DNA from: Giesbergeria sp.
Lineage (GTDB): Bacteria; Pseudomonadota; Gammaproteobacteria; Burkholderiales; Burkholderiaceae_C
Direction of reading: 5' to 3'
DNA length: 64,000 nt
NCBI GenBank assembly: GCA_023150295.1
Contig: JAKLLE010000006.1
Coordinates: forward strand, 1 to 64,000
Below, in pieces: positions 7,174-17,543 of the stretch (positions within the stretch are counted from its first letter, which is position 1; each line of letters begins with the position of its first letter). The notes under the pieces were generated by a model, which worked only from the letters and a program-made list of their open reading frames with translations, was not told the origin of the DNA and searched no databases. A program made the position numbers and the translations under genes.

Positions 7174-9879
7174 TCACACCACCACGTTCACGAGGCGGCC
7201 GGGCACCACCACTACGCGCTTGGGATGGGCGCCGCCCGCATGGGCCGCAAAGGCCTCGCTGGCCAGGGCGATGCGCTCGATCTCGGCCTTGTCGGCTGCC
7301 GCAGGCACCTGGATGGAACCGCGCAGCTTGCCGTTGACCTGGAGCATGAGTTCGATTTCGTCCTGCACCAGCGCACCCGCATCCACTTGCGGCCATGGCG
7401 CATCAAGCAGGTCGCCCAGGTGGGCGGCGTAGCCCAGTTCGCTCCAGAGCTGGTGCGTGATGTGCGGTGTGGCGGGGTACAGGCAGCGCAGCAGAATGCC
7501 GAAGCCCTCGATCAGCGCGACGCTGGCGCCCTCGCTGTCCCAGTCCTTGAAGTCCTCCAGCGCGTTGAGCATCTTCATCGCGCCCGAGACCACGGTGTTG
7601 TACTGCATGCGCTGGTAGTCGTAGTCCACCTGCTTGAGCACGGTGTGGATTTCCAGCCGCAGGGCCTTGGCCTCTTTGCCAAATTTCACATCATTTATGG
7701 CTTTTGCGCCCGCTACGCTTGCGTCAGCAGCTATCTTATCGATAGCAAACAGCTTGGCACCGAAGTTCCACACGCGGCGCAGGAAGCGGTAGCTGCCCTC
7801 CACTGCAGCGTCGTTCCACTCCAGCGTGGCCTCGGGCGGCGCGGTGAACATGGTGTACAGGCGCGCGGTGTCGGCACCGTATTTTTCGATCAGGTCCTGG
7901 GGATCGACGCCGTTGTTCTTGGACTTGGACATGGTGCCCACGCCCTCGTAGTCGATGGCGGTGCCCACGGGCAGGTCGCCCACGGCGTTCTTCAGCTTGG
8001 CGCCGGTGACCTTGCCGCTGTCGTCCACCACATGCTCCACGTCGTGCGGCCAGAAGTATTCCTTGCCGCCCTTCTCGCCCTTGCGCGAGTAGATGTGGTT
8101 CAGCACCATGCCCTGCGTGAGCAGCTTGGTGAAGGGCTCATCGACCTTGACCAGCCCCAGGTCGCGCATGACCTTGGTCCAGAAGCGTGCGTACAGCAGG
8201 TGCAGGATGGCGTGCTCGATGCCGCCGATGTACTGGTCCATGGGCATCCAATAGTCGGCGCCGCCCGCCACCATCTTCTCGCCGTTCTTCGGGTCGCAGT
8301 AGCGCATGAAGTACCACGAGCTGTCCACGAAGGTATCCATGGTGTCGGTCTCGCGGCGCGCGGCCTTGCCGCAACAGGGGCAGGTCACGCCGGCATGGAA
8401 GGCTTCGCTCTTGACCAGCGGGTTGCCCGAGCCGTCGGGCACCAGGTCCTGCGGCAGCACCACGGGCAGGTCCTTCTCGGGCACGGGCTGCGGGCCGCAG
8501 TCTGCGCAGTGGATGATCGGAATCGGCGTGCCCCAGTAGCGCTGGCGCGAGATGCCCCAGTCGCGCAGGCGCCAGGTGGTCTTGAGTTCGCCCAGGCCCT
8601 TTTCGCCCAGCGCATGGGCCACGGCGGCCACGGCGTCCTTGTAGGACAGACCGCTGAAGCTGTCGGAGTTGACCGTCACGCCGCGCTGCTTGTCGGCGTA
8701 CCAGTCCCGCCACTGGTGGTAGTTGAAGGTTTCGCCGTCGACCAGCACCACCTGCTTGATCTCGATGCCGTACTTGAGCGCGAAGGCAAAGTCGCGCTCG
8801 TCGTGCGCGGGCACGCCCATCACTGCGCCGTCGCCATAGGACATGAGCACGTAGTTGCCCACCCACACCTCGACCGGCAGGCCGGTGAGCGGGTGCGTCA
8901 CGCTCAGGCCCGTGCGCAGGCCCTCTTTCTCCTTGAGGGCCATTTCGGCCTCGGTGGTGCCGCCCTTCTTGCATTCCTCGATGAAGGCGGCGAGCTGCGG
9001 GTTGCGGCGTGCGGCATGCTGGGCCAGCGGGTGCTCGGGCGCCACGGCGCAGAAGGTCACGCCCATGATGGTGTCGGCGCGCGTGGTGAACACGTACATG
9101 CGCCCGTCCTGGATCAGCGCGCCGTCCTCGCCCCGGATGTCGTGCGTGAAGGCAAAGCGCACGCCCTCGCTCTTGCCGATCCAGTTTTCCTGCATCAGCC
9201 GCACCTTGTCGGGCCAGCCGGTCAGCGTGGCCTTGTCGTTGCCGATCTGGACATGGTCCAGCAGCTCCTGGGCGTAGTCGGAGATCTTCAGGTAGTAACC
9301 GGGGATCTCGCGCTTTTCCACCACGGCGCCGGTGCGCCAGCCCTTGCCATCGATCACCTGCTCGTTGGCCAGCACGGTCTGGTCCACCGGGTCCCAGTTC
9401 ACCACCTGGGTCTTGCGGTAGGCGATGCCCTTTTCCAGCATCTTGAGGAACAACCACTGGTTCCAGTGGTAGTAGTCGGGGTCGCAGGTGGCGACCTCGC
9501 GGCTCCAGTCAATGGCCAGCCCCATCGCCTGCATCTGCTTCTTCATGTAGGCGATGTTTTCGTAGGTCCACTGGGCGGGCGGCACGCCGTTCTTCAGCGC
9601 GGCGTTCTCGGCGGGCAGGCCGAAGGCGTCCCAGCCCATGGGCATGAGCACGTTGTAGCCGCTCATGCGCAGCTGGCGCGTGAGCATGTCGTTGATGGTG
9701 TAGTTGCGCACATGGCCCATGTGCAGCTTGCCGCTGGGGTAGGGCAGCATGGAGCAGGCGTAGAACTTCTTCTTGTCCGCGTCTTCGGTCACGCGGTAGG
9801 CGTCGTTGGCCGTCCAGTGGGCCTGCGCGGCGCGCTCGACCTCGGTGTGTTGGTATTTGTCTTGCATGAATGCCTGCAA
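7174..9879 (-). CDS. leuS: Leucyl-tRNA synthetase
   Basis: A 901-aa class I synthetase that charges tRNA-Leu. Signature motifs are present: HMGHVRNY (HIGH), the CP1 editing domain with [12 protein letters not shown], the zinc-site cysteines in the CADCG and CPCCGKA regions, and MSKSKNN (KMSKS). ATG 9879 gives the standard N-terminus [16 protein letters not shown] stretch at about residues 711-733 ([20 protein letters not shown]) coincides with the repeat copy at 7681-7750 and looks like an in-frame insertion in a variable linker. Confidence 0.97.
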   Translation of the reverse strand: MQAFMQDKYQHTEVERAAQAHWTANDAYRVTEDADKKKFYACSMLPYPSGKLHMGHVRNYTINDMLTRQLRMSGYNVLMPMGWDAFGLPAENAALKNGVPPAQWTYENIAYMKKQMQAMGLAIDWSREVATCDPDYYHWNQWLFLKMLEKGIAYRKTQVVNWDPVDQTVLANEQVIDGKGWRTGAVVEKREIPGYYLKISDYAQELLDHVQIGNDKATLTGWPDKVRLMQENWIGKSEGVRFAFTHDIRGEDGALIQDGRMYVFTTRADTIMGVTFCAVAPEHPLAQHAARRNPQLAAFIEECKKGGTTEAEMALKEKEGLRTGLSVTHPLTGLPVEVWVGNYVLMSYGDGAVMGVPAHDERDFAFALKYGIEIKQVVLVDGETFNYHQWRDWYADKQRGVTVNSDSFSGLSYKDAVAAVAHALGEKGLGELKTTWRLRDWGISRQRYWGTPIPIIHCADCGPQPVPEKDLPVVLPQDLVPDGSGNPLVKSEAFHAGVTCPCCGKAARRETDTMDTFVDSSWYFMRYCDPKNGEKMVAGGADYWMPMDQYIGGIEHAILHLLYARFWTKVMRDLGLVKVDEPFTKLLTQGMVLNHIYSRKGEKGGKEYFWPHDVEHVVDDSGKVTGAKLKNAVGDLPVGTAIDYEGVGTMSKSKNNGVDPQDLIEKYGADTARLYTMFTAPPEATLEWNDAAVEGSYRFLRRVWNFGAKLFAIDKIAADASVAGAKAINDVKFGKEAKALRLEIHTVLKQVDYDYQRMQYNTVVSGAMKMLNALEDFKDWDSEGASVALIEGFGILLRCLYPATPHITHQLWSELGYAAHLGDLLDAPWPQVDAGALVQDEIELMLQVNGKLRGSIQVPAAADKAEIERIALASEAFAAHAGGAHPKRVVVVPGRLVNVVV
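7681..7750. repeat. Dispersed short repeat inside leuS
   Basis: Plus-strand blocks GCGCCCGCTACGCTTGCG and GCAGCTATCTTATCGATAGC match the repeat family seen at 991, 17811, 19717 and 20872. It is translated in frame within leuS, in a linker that varies between species, and is locally AT-richer than the gene. Confidence 0.45.
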
Positions 9880-9941
9880 CAGAGGGTGGATGGCCGCAGC
9901 ATGCGGCCCTGCCCGGATTTTAGGCGCTGGCGGTGGGCCGC

Positions 9942-10388
9942 TCAGCGCATGGGGGTAGAGGGCGCGGGCGCAGCCGCGGGGTCGGCCACGAAGCCGATGC
10001 GCTGGAGTCCGGCGGCATGCGCCGCTCCCATGACTTCGACCACGCGGCCGTAGGGCACGGCAGCGTCGGCGCGCAACTGCAGTTCGGTGTCGGGGGCCGC
10101 CTGCGCCACCTCGCCCAGGCGGCGGGCCAGCGCGGCGGTCGTTGGCACAGGCTGGTCGTCCACGAACAACTGGCCTTCGCGGTTCAGCACCAGGGTGAGC
10201 GCGCGCGGCGCCGCAGCGGGCGCCGTGCCTTCTGCACGTGGCAGGTCGAGCCGAATGGAGCTGGCCAGCAAGGGCGCGGTGAGAATGAAGATGACCACCA
10301 GCACCAGCATCACGTCCACCAGCGGCGTCATGTTGATCTCGCTCATGGGCTCAGCCCCACGGGTGCGTTCCAGGCGGCCAAATGCCAT
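9942..10388 (-). CDS. exbD: Biopolymer transport protein ExbD/TolR family
   Basis: A 148-aa protein with the family N-terminus ([19 protein letters not shown]), one transmembrane helix carrying the proton-path Asp, and a periplasmic domain ending in an Ala/Pro-rich tail. It would work with the ExbB-like protein encoded 16 nt upstream to turn proton motive force into work at the cell envelope (TonB- or Tol-type). ATG 10388 is used. No tonB or tolA is visible nearby, so ExbD versus TolR cannot be settled. Confidence 0.88.
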   Translation of the reverse strand: MAFGRLERTRGAEPMSEINMTPLVDVMLVLVVIFILTAPLLASSIRLDLPRAEGTAPAAAPRALTLVLNREGQLFVDDQPVPTTAALARRLGEVAQAAPDTELQLRADAAVPYGRVVEVMGAAHAAGLQRIGFVADPAAAPAPSTPMR

Positions 10389-10404
10389 GGTGTGCCCTGC
10401 CTGC

Positions 10405-11082
10405 TCAGGCGTCCTCGGCCGGGGCCTGCGCCGCCGTACCCAGAAGCAGCTCGCGCAGGTCCAGCGCAAAGCCTTCCAGGTCGGCCTCGATGCGGGCCAC
10501 GGCGCGGCCGAAGCCGTTGTAGGCCAGCACGGCCGGAATCGCCACGGCCAGGCCTGCGGCAGTCATGACCAGGGCCTCGCCCACCGGCCCGGCCACGCGG
10601 TCGATGCTGATCTGGCCTGCCCCGGCAATTTCGGTCAGCGCATGGTAGATGCCCCACACAGTGCCCAGCAGGCCCACGAAAGGCGCCGTAGAGCCCACGG
10701 TGGCCAGCAGCACCTGGCCGAATTGCAGCTTGGCCAACACGATGTGCAGCGCATCACGCAACACCCTGGTGAGCTGCTGGCTGCGGCTTCCCGCCTGGGC
10801 CAACGTACCCGCGCCCTGCGCAGTGGCTACTGAACCAGCGGCATCGACCAGGGGCAGCACCAGGGCTTCGCGGTCGAACGCAGACAGCGTTCGACGGGCA
10901 GCGTCCATGCCTGGCGCCTGCCAGAACGCAGCCAGGCAGCGCGCCACATCGGTGCGGCCACGTTGCAGCAATCGGGCCTTCCAGGCAATGACCACCCAGC
11001 TTGCCACCGACATGGCCAGCAGCGCCAGCGCCGTGGCCTGGGTCACGACATCGCCCTGGCGCCACCAGTGCAGCCAATCCAT
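10405..11082 (-). CDS. exbB: MotA/TolQ/ExbB proton channel family protein
   Basis: A 225-aa protein with a short periplasmic N-terminus, one membrane helix at residues 15-35, a cytoplasmic loop and two C-terminal helices in the conserved segment TAPFVGLLGTVWGIYHAL plus GEALVMTAAGLAVAIPAVLA. It partners with the downstream ExbD-like protein. ATG 11082, behind GGGGG, gives the typical MDWLHWWRQGD start; a TTG four codons upstream is less likely. Confidence 0.9.
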   Translation of the reverse strand: MDWLHWWRQGDVVTQATALALLAMSVASWVVIAWKARLLQRGRTDVARCLAAFWQAPGMDAARRTLSAFDREALVLPLVDAAGSVATAQGAGTLAQAGSRSQQLTRVLRDALHIVLAKLQFGQVLLATVGSTAPFVGLLGTVWGIYHALTEIAGAGQISIDRVAGPVGEALVMTAAGLAVAIPAVLAYNGFGRAVARIEADLEGFALDLRELLLGTAAQAPAEDA

Positions 11083-11180
11083 GTCAGCCCCCAATGGCGC
11101 CGCGATATGCGAGCAGCTGCCGCAACCGGCGCAGTCCAGACCAGCAAACGCCGCGCAAGGGCCGCCCCGCCGCGCTGGCG

Positions 11181-11248
11181 TCGTCCCCCTGCCCGCAGCG
11201 CACAGCGCTGCGAGAGCGGGGGGAAGCGGCGCAGCCGCTCAGGGGGGT
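11181..11248. repeat. Palindromic REP-like intergenic element
   Basis: Between exbB and dapB lie two strong inverted repeats: CGCAGCGC-ACA-GCGCTGCG (11194-11212) and AGCGGC-GCA-GCCGCT (11225-11239). They are framed by C-rich and G-rich blocks (TCCCCCTGCC, GAGCGGGGGG, CAGGGGGG). I recall similar elements in many Comamonadaceae intergenic regions. It may end transcripts or stabilise mRNA. The rest of 11083-11250 shows no gene. Confidence 0.6.
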
Positions 11249-11250
11249 GT

Positions 11251-12087
11251 TCACGCCAGCCCCAGCACGTCGAACATGTCGAACATGCCATGGGCCTTGC
11301 CGCGCAGGAAGCGCACTGCGCGCAGGCTGCCCTGGGCGTAGGTGGCGCGGCTGGAGGACTTGTGCGTGATCTCGATGCGCTCGCCGGTGCCCGCGAACAG
11401 CACGGTGTGGTCACCCACGATGTCGCCGCCGCGGATGGTGGCAAAGCCGATGGAGGACGGATCGCGCTCGCCGGTCACGCCTTCGCGGGCATAGACGGCG
11501 CAGTCCTTGAGGTCGCGGCCCAGCGCACCGGCGATGACCTCGCCCATCTTGAGCGCAGTGCCCGAGGGCGCATCGACCTTGTGGCGGTGGTGCGCCTCGA
11601 TGATCTCGATGTCGTAGCCGGTGGACAGCGCCTTGGCCGCCATCTCCAGCAGCTTGAGCGTGACGTTCACGCCCACGCTCATGTTGGGCGCCATGACGAT
11701 GGCCGCGCGCTGCGCATGGGCGGCGATGTCGGCCTTCTGCGCGTCGGTAAAACCTGTGGTGCCGATGACGGCCTGCACGCCCAGTTCGCGGCACACGGCC
11801 AGATGGGCCAGCGTGCCCTCGGGGCGGGTGAAATCGATCAACACCTCGGCGTTCTGCAGCCCCTGGTGCAGATCGGCAGTGATCTGCACGCCGCTGGCGA
11901 CCCCCAGAAACGCCGTGGCGTCCGAACCGATGGCGGGGCTGGAGGGCACATCCAGCGCACCGGCCAGCACGCAGTCGCCGCTGGCGCGCACGGCCTCAAT
12001 CAACATGCGGCCCATGCGGCCTGAGGCCCCGGCCACCGCCACGCGGTAGGGGGCATGGGGAATAGCGGGGGAGGAAGTCCCTGTCAT
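11251..12087 (-). CDS. dapB: 4-hydroxy-tetrahydrodipicolinate reductase
   Basis: A 278-aa NAD(P)H-dependent reductase of lysine and diaminopimelate synthesis. Motifs: nucleotide-binding [18 protein letters not shown], and the active-site block [18 protein letters not shown] 12087 is chosen; about 89 further in-frame codons upstream are antisense-like and overlap bamE. It follows bamE on the same strand with a 43-nt gap. Confidence 0.95.
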   Translation of the reverse strand: MTGTSSPAIPHAPYRVAVAGASGRMGRMLIEAVRASGDCVLAGALDVPSSPAIGSDATAFLGVASGVQITADLHQGLQNAEVLIDFTRPEGTLAHLAVCRELGVQAVIGTTGFTDAQKADIAAHAQRAAIVMAPNMSVGVNVTLKLLEMAAKALSTGYDIEIIEAHHRHKVDAPSGTALKMGEVIAGALGRDLKDCAVYAREGVTGERDPSSIGFATIRGGDIVGDHTVLFAGTGERIEITHKSSSRATYAQGSLRAVRFLRGKAHGMFDMFDVLGLA

Positions 12088-12130
12088 AGCGTTCCTTGGA
12101 AGCGATGGCACCAGCGCATCAAGCGCGGCT

Positions 12131-12685
12131 TCAGCGGGTGCCGGATTCGAGCGGTGGATAGCGGGTGGCCGTGGGCGCCGGAGCGGCCTGCTGCTCTGCG
12201 GCCTTGGAGGACGCCTGGGGCGCAGGGAATTTGGCCAGCTGCTCCTCGGTGGCTTCGAGCGGCAACGGTTTGCGTTTGCCCTTGCGGGTGTCGAGCGAGG
12301 CGACGAACTCGCTCTCGGTCGGCATTTCATCGCCTTCGAAGCGCTCCAGGACATCGCCCTTGAAGAACACGGTCAGTTTGCGCGACTGCACCGGTTGTCC
12401 TGGCCGCTGGAGGGAAAAAACATACTCCCAGCGATCGGCGTGGAACAGGCTGGTCACCAGGGGCGTGCCCAGGATTTCGCGCACCTGCTGGCGGCCCATG
12501 CCGGTTTGCAGGGCCTCGACCTGTTCGCGCGAGATGAAATTGCCCTGCACCACATCCACCTTGTAGGGTGTCACGACGCTGGCAACGCGCGTGCTCACGC
12601 CGTCGAAACTGCCGCAAGCGGCCAGGCTGGTCCCGAGCAGCAGGATCGCTCCCAGGCGGGCACTGAAAAAAGCGTTGGCGGGCAT
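12131..12685 (-). CDS. bamE: Outer membrane protein assembly factor BamE
   Basis: A 184-aa lipoprotein of the BAM complex that folds outer-membrane beta-barrels. The signal ends in LLGTSLAAC, and the SmpA/OmlA domain follows: [31 protein letters not shown] and [12 protein letters not shown] low-complexity Ala/Pro/Lys-rich tail runs from about residue 140 on, common in this family. It is divergent from fur with 87 nt between starts, a widely kept arrangement. Confidence 0.95.
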   Translation of the reverse strand: MPANAFFSARLGAILLLGTSLAACGSFDGVSTRVASVVTPYKVDVVQGNFISREQVEALQTGMGRQQVREILGTPLVTSLFHADRWEYVFSLQRPGQPVQSRKLTVFFKGDVLERFEGDEMPTESEFVASLDTRKGKRKPLPLEATEEQLAKFPAPQASSKAAEQQAAPAPTATRYPPLESGTR

Positions 12686-12772
12686 GGAAAAAGGCCAGAG
12701 GATATGATGCAAGCCATTGTAGCGGCAGGCCCCATTGCAACGCGGCACACCACCCAACCCCCAACCCTTGCC

Positions 12773-13201
12773 ATGTCCAACATCGACGAACTCAAGAGCA
12801 CCGGCCTCAAGGCCACGCTGCCCCGGCTCAAGATCCTGGAGATCTTCCAGAAAGGCGCGCAGCGCCACATGACGGCGGAAGATGTGTTCCGGGTGCTGCT
12901 GCAGGAGCATTCGGACATCGGCCTGGCCACGGTGTACCGCGTGCTCACCCAGTTTGAACAGGCGGGCATTCTGAGCCGCAGCAATTTCGAAAGCGGCAAA
13001 GCCGTTTACGAGCTGAACGAAGGCAAGCACCACGACCACTTCATCTGCACCGCCTGCGGCAAGGTGGAGGAGTTTTTCGACGCCGACATCGAAAAGCGCC
13101 AGCAGAGCGTGGCCAAGTCCAAGGGCTGGGTCATCCAGGATCACTCAATGGCACTGTACGGCCTGTGCGCCCAGTGCGCCGCGCAGCAGCGCGGCAGGTA
13201 A
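12773..13201 (+). CDS. fur: Ferric uptake regulator
   Basis: A 142-aa iron-sensing repressor: N-terminal winged helix, then the dimer/metal domain with HHDH (residues 86-89), CTAC (92-95) and CAQC (132-135), the last two forming the structural zinc site. ATG 12773 gives [20 protein letters not shown], the standard betaproteobacterial start. The 87-bp space shared with bamE must hold both promoters; a TATGAT hexamer lies at 12703-12708, but I find no convincing -35 or Fur box. Confidence 0.96.
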   Translation: MSNIDELKSTGLKATLPRLKILEIFQKGAQRHMTAEDVFRVLLQEHSDIGLATVYRVLTQFEQAGILSRSNFESGKAVYELNEGKHHDHFICTACGKVEEFFDADIEKRQQSVAKSKGWVIQDHSMALYGLCAQCAAQQRGR

Positions 13202-13213
13202 GCACGCGGCGCG

Positions 13214-14164
13214 TCAGCCGCCCTTGTCCATGGCGCGCCGGTGGCGCTCCACAAACTCCTGGTAGGTGTCGATCCCGCGCAGCTGCAGGATGGTGTTGCG
13301 CACGGCGGCCTCCACCAGCACGGCGATGTTGCGCCCGGCCACCACCTGAATCACGACCTTGAGCACCGGAACGCCCAGCACGTCCTGGGTCAACGGCTCG
13401 TAGGGTAGCCGCTCGTAGTTGCGCTCCAGCGTTTCCTTGCGCACCAGGTGCACGATGAGCTTGAGACGCATCTTGCGGCGCACGGCTGTCTCGCCAAAGA
13501 TGGCGCGGATGTCCAGCAGGCCGATGCCACGCACTTCCAGCAGGTTTTGCAGCAGCTCCGGGCATTTGCCCTCGATGGTGGTCTGGTTGATGCGGAACAG
13601 ATCGACGGCATCGTCGGCCACCAGCCCGTTTCCGCGTGAAATCAGCTCCAGCCCCAGTTCGCTCTTGCCCAGGCCGGACTCGCCCGTAATGAGCACGCCC
13701 AGGCCCAGGATGTCCATGAACACGCCGTGCATGGTGGTGCGGTCGGCAAAGTGCTTGGACAGGTAGGCGCGCAGCACGTCGATGACGAAGGCCGCCGACT
13801 CGCGCGTGGCGAACATCGGAATCTGGGCGCGCTCGCACATGGACACCAGCTCATCGGGCGCCACCTGGTCGTCTGCCAGCACCAGCACCGGCGGCTCCAG
13901 CGTGACGATGCGCGACACCCGGCGCTTGCAGTCCTCGCCGGTCGCGTTGGCCACGTAGGCGATCTCGCGCTCGCCCAGAACCTGTGCGCGGTAGGGGTGG
14001 ATGTAGTTGAGGTAGCCCACCAAATCTGCGCCCGAGCGCGCCGAGCGCACGGCCACTTCATCAAAGCGGCGTTCCGATGCCCCCAGGCCCGCCACCCACT
14101 CCCACTTGAGCAGGCCGCGAAATTCCTCAAAGAGGACATCGGCGCTGACGACGTTGGGCTTCAC
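13214..14164 (-). CDS. hprK: HPr kinase/phosphorylase
   Basis: A 316-aa bifunctional enzyme that phosphorylates and dephosphorylates the serine of HPr. It carries the P-loop [15 protein letters not shown], the catalytic-region [10 protein letters not shown] with its His, and the HprK signature [12 protein letters not shown]. It follows ptsN by 28 nt, as in other proteobacteria where hprK sits in a PTS-Ntr cluster and probably regulates rather than feeds sugar uptake. Convergent with fur. Confidence 0.95.
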   Translation of the reverse strand: MKPNVVSADVLFEEFRGLLKWEWVAGLGASERRFDEVAVRSARSGADLVGYLNYIHPYRAQVLGEREIAYVANATGEDCKRRVSRIVTLEPPVLVLADDQVAPDELVSMCERAQIPMFATRESAAFVIDVLRAYLSKHFADRTTMHGVFMDILGLGVLITGESGLGKSELGLELISRGNGLVADDAVDLFRINQTTIEGKCPELLQNLLEVRGIGLLDIRAIFGETAVRRKMRLKLIVHLVRKETLERNYERLPYEPLTQDVLGVPVLKVVIQVVAGRNIAVLVEAAVRNTILQLRGIDTYQEFVERHRRAMDKGG

Positions 14165-14192
14165 GGACAGTGGGCAGCGCTGGGCGGTGGGC

Positions 14193-14660
14193 TCAGGCTG
14201 TCTGGGTGGACTGCCAGCCCGCGATCATGCGGTGCAGCTCGACCGCGTCGGTGCAGCCCTTGATTCTTTCGCGCAACGGGCCGTCGCTGAGCAACTCCGC
14301 GATCTCGGAAAGAATCTCCAGGTGCTTCTGCGTTGCCGCCTCGGGCACGAGCAGAAAAATCAGCAAGCCCACGGGCTGCTCATCGGGTGCGTCAAACCCG
14401 ATGGGCTGCGCCAGCTGGAACACCGCTGCCATGGGAGCCTTGAGGCCCTTGATGCGCCCATGCGGAATGGCCACGCCATGCCCCAGACCCGTGGAGCCCA
14501 GGCGCTCGCGCGCAAACAGGCTGTCGGTGATCAAGGCCCGCGACAGCCCGTGCAGACTCTCGAACAGGAGTCCTGCTTCTTCAAAAGCGCGTTTTTTGCT
14601 GGTGGCGTCAACGCTCACGAGCACTTGGTCGGCAGGCAGGATGGAGGATAGGCGGTTCAT
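14193..14660 (-). CDS. ptsN: PTS IIA-like nitrogen regulatory protein
   Basis: A 155-aa EIIA-Ntr protein. The phospho-acceptor His lies in [11 protein letters not shown], with family segments [10 protein letters not shown] and [19 protein letters not shown]. It takes phosphate from NPr/HPr and acts as a regulator of carbon, nitrogen and potassium balance. It sits between hpf (past a terminator) and hprK. ptsH and ptsI are not in the window, and rpoN, often beside hpf, is absent here. Confidence 0.95.
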   Translation of the reverse strand: MNRLSSILPADQVLVSVDATSKKRAFEEAGLLFESLHGLSRALITDSLFARERLGSTGLGHGVAIPHGRIKGLKAPMAAVFQLAQPIGFDAPDEQPVGLLIFLLVPEAATQKHLEILSEIAELLSDGPLRERIKGCTDAVELHRMIAGWQSTQTA

Positions 14661-14749
14661 GGCAGTTTCCGGGGGCGATTATGCACCGCTTGGAACAAAC
14701 GCTCACAATTGATGCGCCAAAGCCGATTCGGGCCCTCGGCGCCCCCCAT

Positions 14750-14774
14750 AGAAAAACCGCCCAGAGGGGCGGTT
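14750..14774 (-). terminator. Rho-independent terminator after hpf
   Basis: On the minus strand AACCGCCC-CTCT-GGGCGGTT forms an 8-bp stem followed by a short T run. It lies 46 nt after the hpf stop and 90 nt before ptsN, so ptsN-hprK probably have their own promoter in 14661-14749. Confidence 0.8.
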
Positions 14775-14820
14775 GGGGCGTCGGTGGCACGGGCCACCCA
14801 TTGCACACAGGCCGGTAGGC

Positions 14821-15153
14821 TCACGCCGCCATCCTGCGGCGGGCATCCGAATGGTGATCCTGGATGCGGTCTTTGTGGCGCATGACCTGCCGATCCATCT
14901 TGTCCACCAGCTCATCCACGGCGGCGTAAAGGTCGGCATGGGAGCTTTCCGCGAACAGGTCGGTTCCCTTGACGTGGATATTGCATTCGGCGCGCTGGCG
15001 CTTTTCCTTTTCCTTTTGCTTTTCAACAGTGAGCAGAACCTTGACATCGACCACCTGGTCGAAATGCCGGGTGATCCGGTCTAGTTTGGTGGTGACATAG
15101 CCGCGCAGGGCGGGGGTGACTTCGAGATGATGACCGCTGATCGTCAGATTCAT
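14821..15153 (-). CDS. hpf: Ribosome hibernation promoting factor (HPF/YfiA family)
   Basis: A 110-aa protein binding the 30S subunit in stationary phase. It has the family fold pattern: [20 protein letters not shown], a central charged [19 protein letters not shown], and [17 protein letters not shown]. It has the length of short-form HPF and lacks the dimerising domain of long HPF. AGGAGA sits 8 nt before ATG 15153. The ORF runs further upstream but without a plausible protein. Confidence 0.93.
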   Translation of the reverse strand: MNLTISGHHLEVTPALRGYVTTKLDRITRHFDQVVDVKVLLTVEKQKEKEKRQRAECNIHVKGTDLFAESSHADLYAAVDELVDKMDRQVMRHKDRIQDHHSDARRRMAA

Positions 15154-15482
15154 AAACAGGTCTCCTGTAGCACTCGGAAGATAGGCGCCGCCACAGCACA
15201 CCCCGTGGCGACCCGCCAGTCGGCAGCAACCGCCTGCCGTGTTTTCACTATGCGCCCGGCCAAGGCCAAATGCAATCCCATACCGGGGTGGGCCAGCGGG
15301 TTTTCCCGCCGCAGGTGCCAAGCGGCGCAAAACGGCGCACAATGGCTGGGTTCCCACCCGCGCAGCACCTGTGAACGCCACCCAGGCCCGGCTGCATCGC
15401 CGCATACAATGCGCAGGCCCCGTGGGCCCCAGTCTGCCGCACGGTGGAACCCTCTCGCGCACACCCCTGACAGCGTTTTTTC
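15154..15482. other. Divergent intergenic region hpf/purC
   Basis: About 330 bases without a gene. It must carry the outward promoters for hpf (minus) and purC (plus). TATCTT on the minus strand at about 15178-15183 is a candidate -10 for hpf. No riboswitch-like fold or PurR-type palindrome was recognised. Confidence 0.5.
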
Positions 15483-16406
15483 ATGAACCTCCCGTCCAGC
15501 CCCACCGCCCTGCACACCTCTGCCCTCAGCTCCCTGCCCCTGCTGGCACGCGGCAAGGTGCGCGACAACTACGCCGTGGGCACCGACCGCATTCTGATGG
15601 TGGCCAGCGACCGCATTTCGGCCTTCGACGTGATCATGGGCGAGCCCATTCCGGGCAAGGGTGAACTGCTGACCCAGATGGCGCTGTTCTGGTTCGACAA
15701 GCTGGGCCACCTGTGCCCCAACCACCTGACCGGCGAAGCGCCCGAGAGCGTGGTCAGCCCGACAGAGGCCGCGCAGGTGCGCGGCCGCTCCATGCTGGTG
15801 CAGCGCCTGCAGCCCATTCCGGTGGAAGCCGTGGTGCGCGGCTACCTGGCCGGCAGCGGCTGGAAGGAGTACCAGGAGAGCCAGTCCGTGTGCGGCGTAC
15901 CCCTGCCCGCAGGCCTGACCAACGCGGCCAAGCTGCCCAGCCCCATCTACACCCCTGCGGCTAAGGCCGCCGTGGGCGAGCATGACGAGAACATCACCTT
16001 CGAGCGTACGGTGGAGATGATCGGCCCCGAACTGGCCGCAAAAATCCGCGACGTGAGCCTTGCCATCTACCAGGCCGCCGCAGAAATGGCGCTGGCCAAG
16101 GGCATGATCATTGCCGACACCAAGTTCGAGTTCGGCCTGGATCCGCAAGGCCGTCTGGTGCTGATGGACGAGGTGCTCACCCCCGACAGCTCGCGCTACT
16201 GGCCTGTGGAAGGCTACGCTCAGGCCCTGGCCCAGGGCGAAAACCCACCCAGCTACGACAAGCAGTTCCTGCGCGACTGGCTGGAGCAGGCCAAGGTCAA
16301 CGGCAAGCCCTGGGACAAGACCGCCCCTGCGCCGCGCCTGCCGCAGGAGGTGATCGAAAAGACCGCAGCCAAGTACCGCGAGGCACTGGAGCGCCTGACA
16401 GGCTGA
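15483..16406 (+). CDS. purC: Phosphoribosylaminoimidazole-succinocarboxamide synthase
   Basis: A 307-aa SAICAR synthetase of purine synthesis, joining aspartate to CAIR with ATP. Motifs: [41 protein letters not shown] and DTKFEFGLD. Length fits the single-domain form common in betaproteobacteria. ATG 15483 lacks a clear ribosome binding site (a T run precedes it). purE and purK lie 2.1 kb downstream on the same strand but are not contiguous. Confidence 0.96.
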   Translation: MNLPSSPTALHTSALSSLPLLARGKVRDNYAVGTDRILMVASDRISAFDVIMGEPIPGKGELLTQMALFWFDKLGHLCPNHLTGEAPESVVSPTEAAQVRGRSMLVQRLQPIPVEAVVRGYLAGSGWKEYQESQSVCGVPLPAGLTNAAKLPSPIYTPAAKAAVGEHDENITFERTVEMIGPELAAKIRDVSLAIYQAAAEMALAKGMIIADTKFEFGLDPQGRLVLMDEVLTPDSSRYWPVEGYAQALAQGENPPSYDKQFLRDWLEQAKVNGKPWDKTAPAPRLPQEVIEKTAAKYREALERLTG

Positions 16407-16513
16407 GCCCCCTGGCACCGCCCGGCCGGGCGATGTAGTAACCGGCTAACACCACAGACCGCGCCAACGCCGCAAGAATGCGGACTCCTACGTCAAAACC
16501 CCAGGAGACACGC

Positions 16514-17095
16514 ATGGCCGGAAAGAAGATTCTGATGATCTGTGGCGACTACTGCGAGGACTACGAGACCATGGTGCCCTTCCAGGCACTGCTGGCCGTG
16601 GGCCACCAGGTGCACGCCGTATGCCCCGACAAAAAGGCGGGCGAGCAGATCAAGACCGCGATCCACGATTTCGAGGGTGCCCAGACCTACAGCGAGAAGC
16701 CGGGGCACCACTTCACCCTCAACGCCAGCTTTGCCGAAGTGCAGCCCCAGGACTACGACGCCCTGGTGCTGCCCGGCGGACGCGGGCCGGAGTACCTGCG
16801 CACCTACCCCGCCGTGGTGGCGGCCGTGCGGCATTTTTTTGAGACCGACAAGCCCGTGGCGGCCATCTGCCACGCCGCGCAATTGCTGGCGGGCGCGGGC
16901 GTGCTCAAGGGCCGCAGTTGCTCGGCCTACCCAGCCTGCCGTGCCGAGGTAGAGCTGGCCGGTGGCCGGTACGCCGACATTGCCGTGGACAAGGCACACA
17001 CCGACGGCAACCTGGTCAGCGCCCCGGCCTGGCCCGCGCACCCGGACTGGATTGCGCAGTTCCTTTCGGTGCTGGGCACGCGCATCACCCATTGA
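16514..17095 (+). CDS. DJ-1/PfpI family protein
   Basis: A 193-aa class I glutamine amidotransferase-like protein. The nucleophile elbow [10 protein letters not shown] carries the Cys, with an acidic partner in GDYCEDYET and the loop [13 protein letters not shown]. The family includes deglycases, chaperones and proteases, and the reaction cannot be told from sequence. ATG 16514 follows a CCAGGAGA site; an upstream in-frame start at 16478 would add 12 unlikely residues. Confidence 0.88.
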   Translation: MAGKKILMICGDYCEDYETMVPFQALLAVGHQVHAVCPDKKAGEQIKTAIHDFEGAQTYSEKPGHHFTLNASFAEVQPQDYDALVLPGGRGPEYLRTYPAVVAAVRHFFETDKPVAAICHAAQLLAGAGVLKGRSCSAYPACRAEVELAGGRYADIAVDKAHTDGNLVSAPAWPAHPDWIAQFLSVLGTRITH

Positions 17096-17149
17096 GGAAA
17101 GCGTCCATCTCCGGCAAGATGGGGCCACCCCACCCCGGAGACTCCCGCC

Positions 17150-17530
17150 ATGTGCCAGGTCTTTATCAGCGCCGACCCCGCCCTCTACACGTGCCGCGCA
17201 CGCTCGGTACGGCTGCACGGGGTGGCCACCAGCATCCGGCTGGAAAACCTGTTCTGGCAGGTGCTGGAGGAGATTGCCGCGCGCGACGGCATGGGCGTGC
17301 CCCAGTTGTGCGCGCGCCTGCACGACGAACTGCTGGCCGAGCGCGGCAGCGTGGACAACTTTGCGTCGTTTCTGCGCGTTTGCTGCGGGCGCTACCTGGC
17401 GCTGCAGCTCTCGGGCGGCATTCCGCAGGACCGCTCGATTCCCATCCGCAGCCTCAACCCCAGCCGGGTGCTGGCTACGGAGGGCGTGCCTGCCACGCCG
17501 CACCTGGGGTTGGCACGCCAGGCCGCGTGA
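17150..17530 (+). CDS. Ribbon-helix-helix domain protein
   Basis: A 126-aa protein whose N-terminal half matches a ribbon-helix-helix fold ([40 protein letters not shown]); I infer the RHH_4 type. Such proteins dimerise and often bind DNA, but targets are unknown. It starts with MCQVF at 17150, shortly after the PfpI gene on the same strand, and converges on the thioredoxin gene with a 13-nt gap. Confidence 0.72.
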   Translation: MCQVFISADPALYTCRARSVRLHGVATSIRLENLFWQVLEEIAARDGMGVPQLCARLHDELLAERGSVDNFASFLRVCCGRYLALQLSGGIPQDRSIPIRSLNPSRVLATEGVPATPHLGLARQAA

Positions 17531-17543
17531 AGGCGGCAGGCGC

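Noticed and set aside
7132..10053. Very long plus-strand frame (973 codons) opposite leuS
   Set aside because: It is the antisense of leuS, rich in His/Val/Gly/Ala shadow composition with no domain; the minus strand encodes a complete synthetase.
12686..12772. Fur box between bamE and fur
   Set aside because: No segment approaches the 19-bp AT-rich Fur consensus; autoregulation cannot be claimed.
16407..16513. GC palindrome CGCCCGGCCGGGCG after purC as terminator
   Set aside because: No T tract and almost no loop; insufficient for a rho-independent terminator call.
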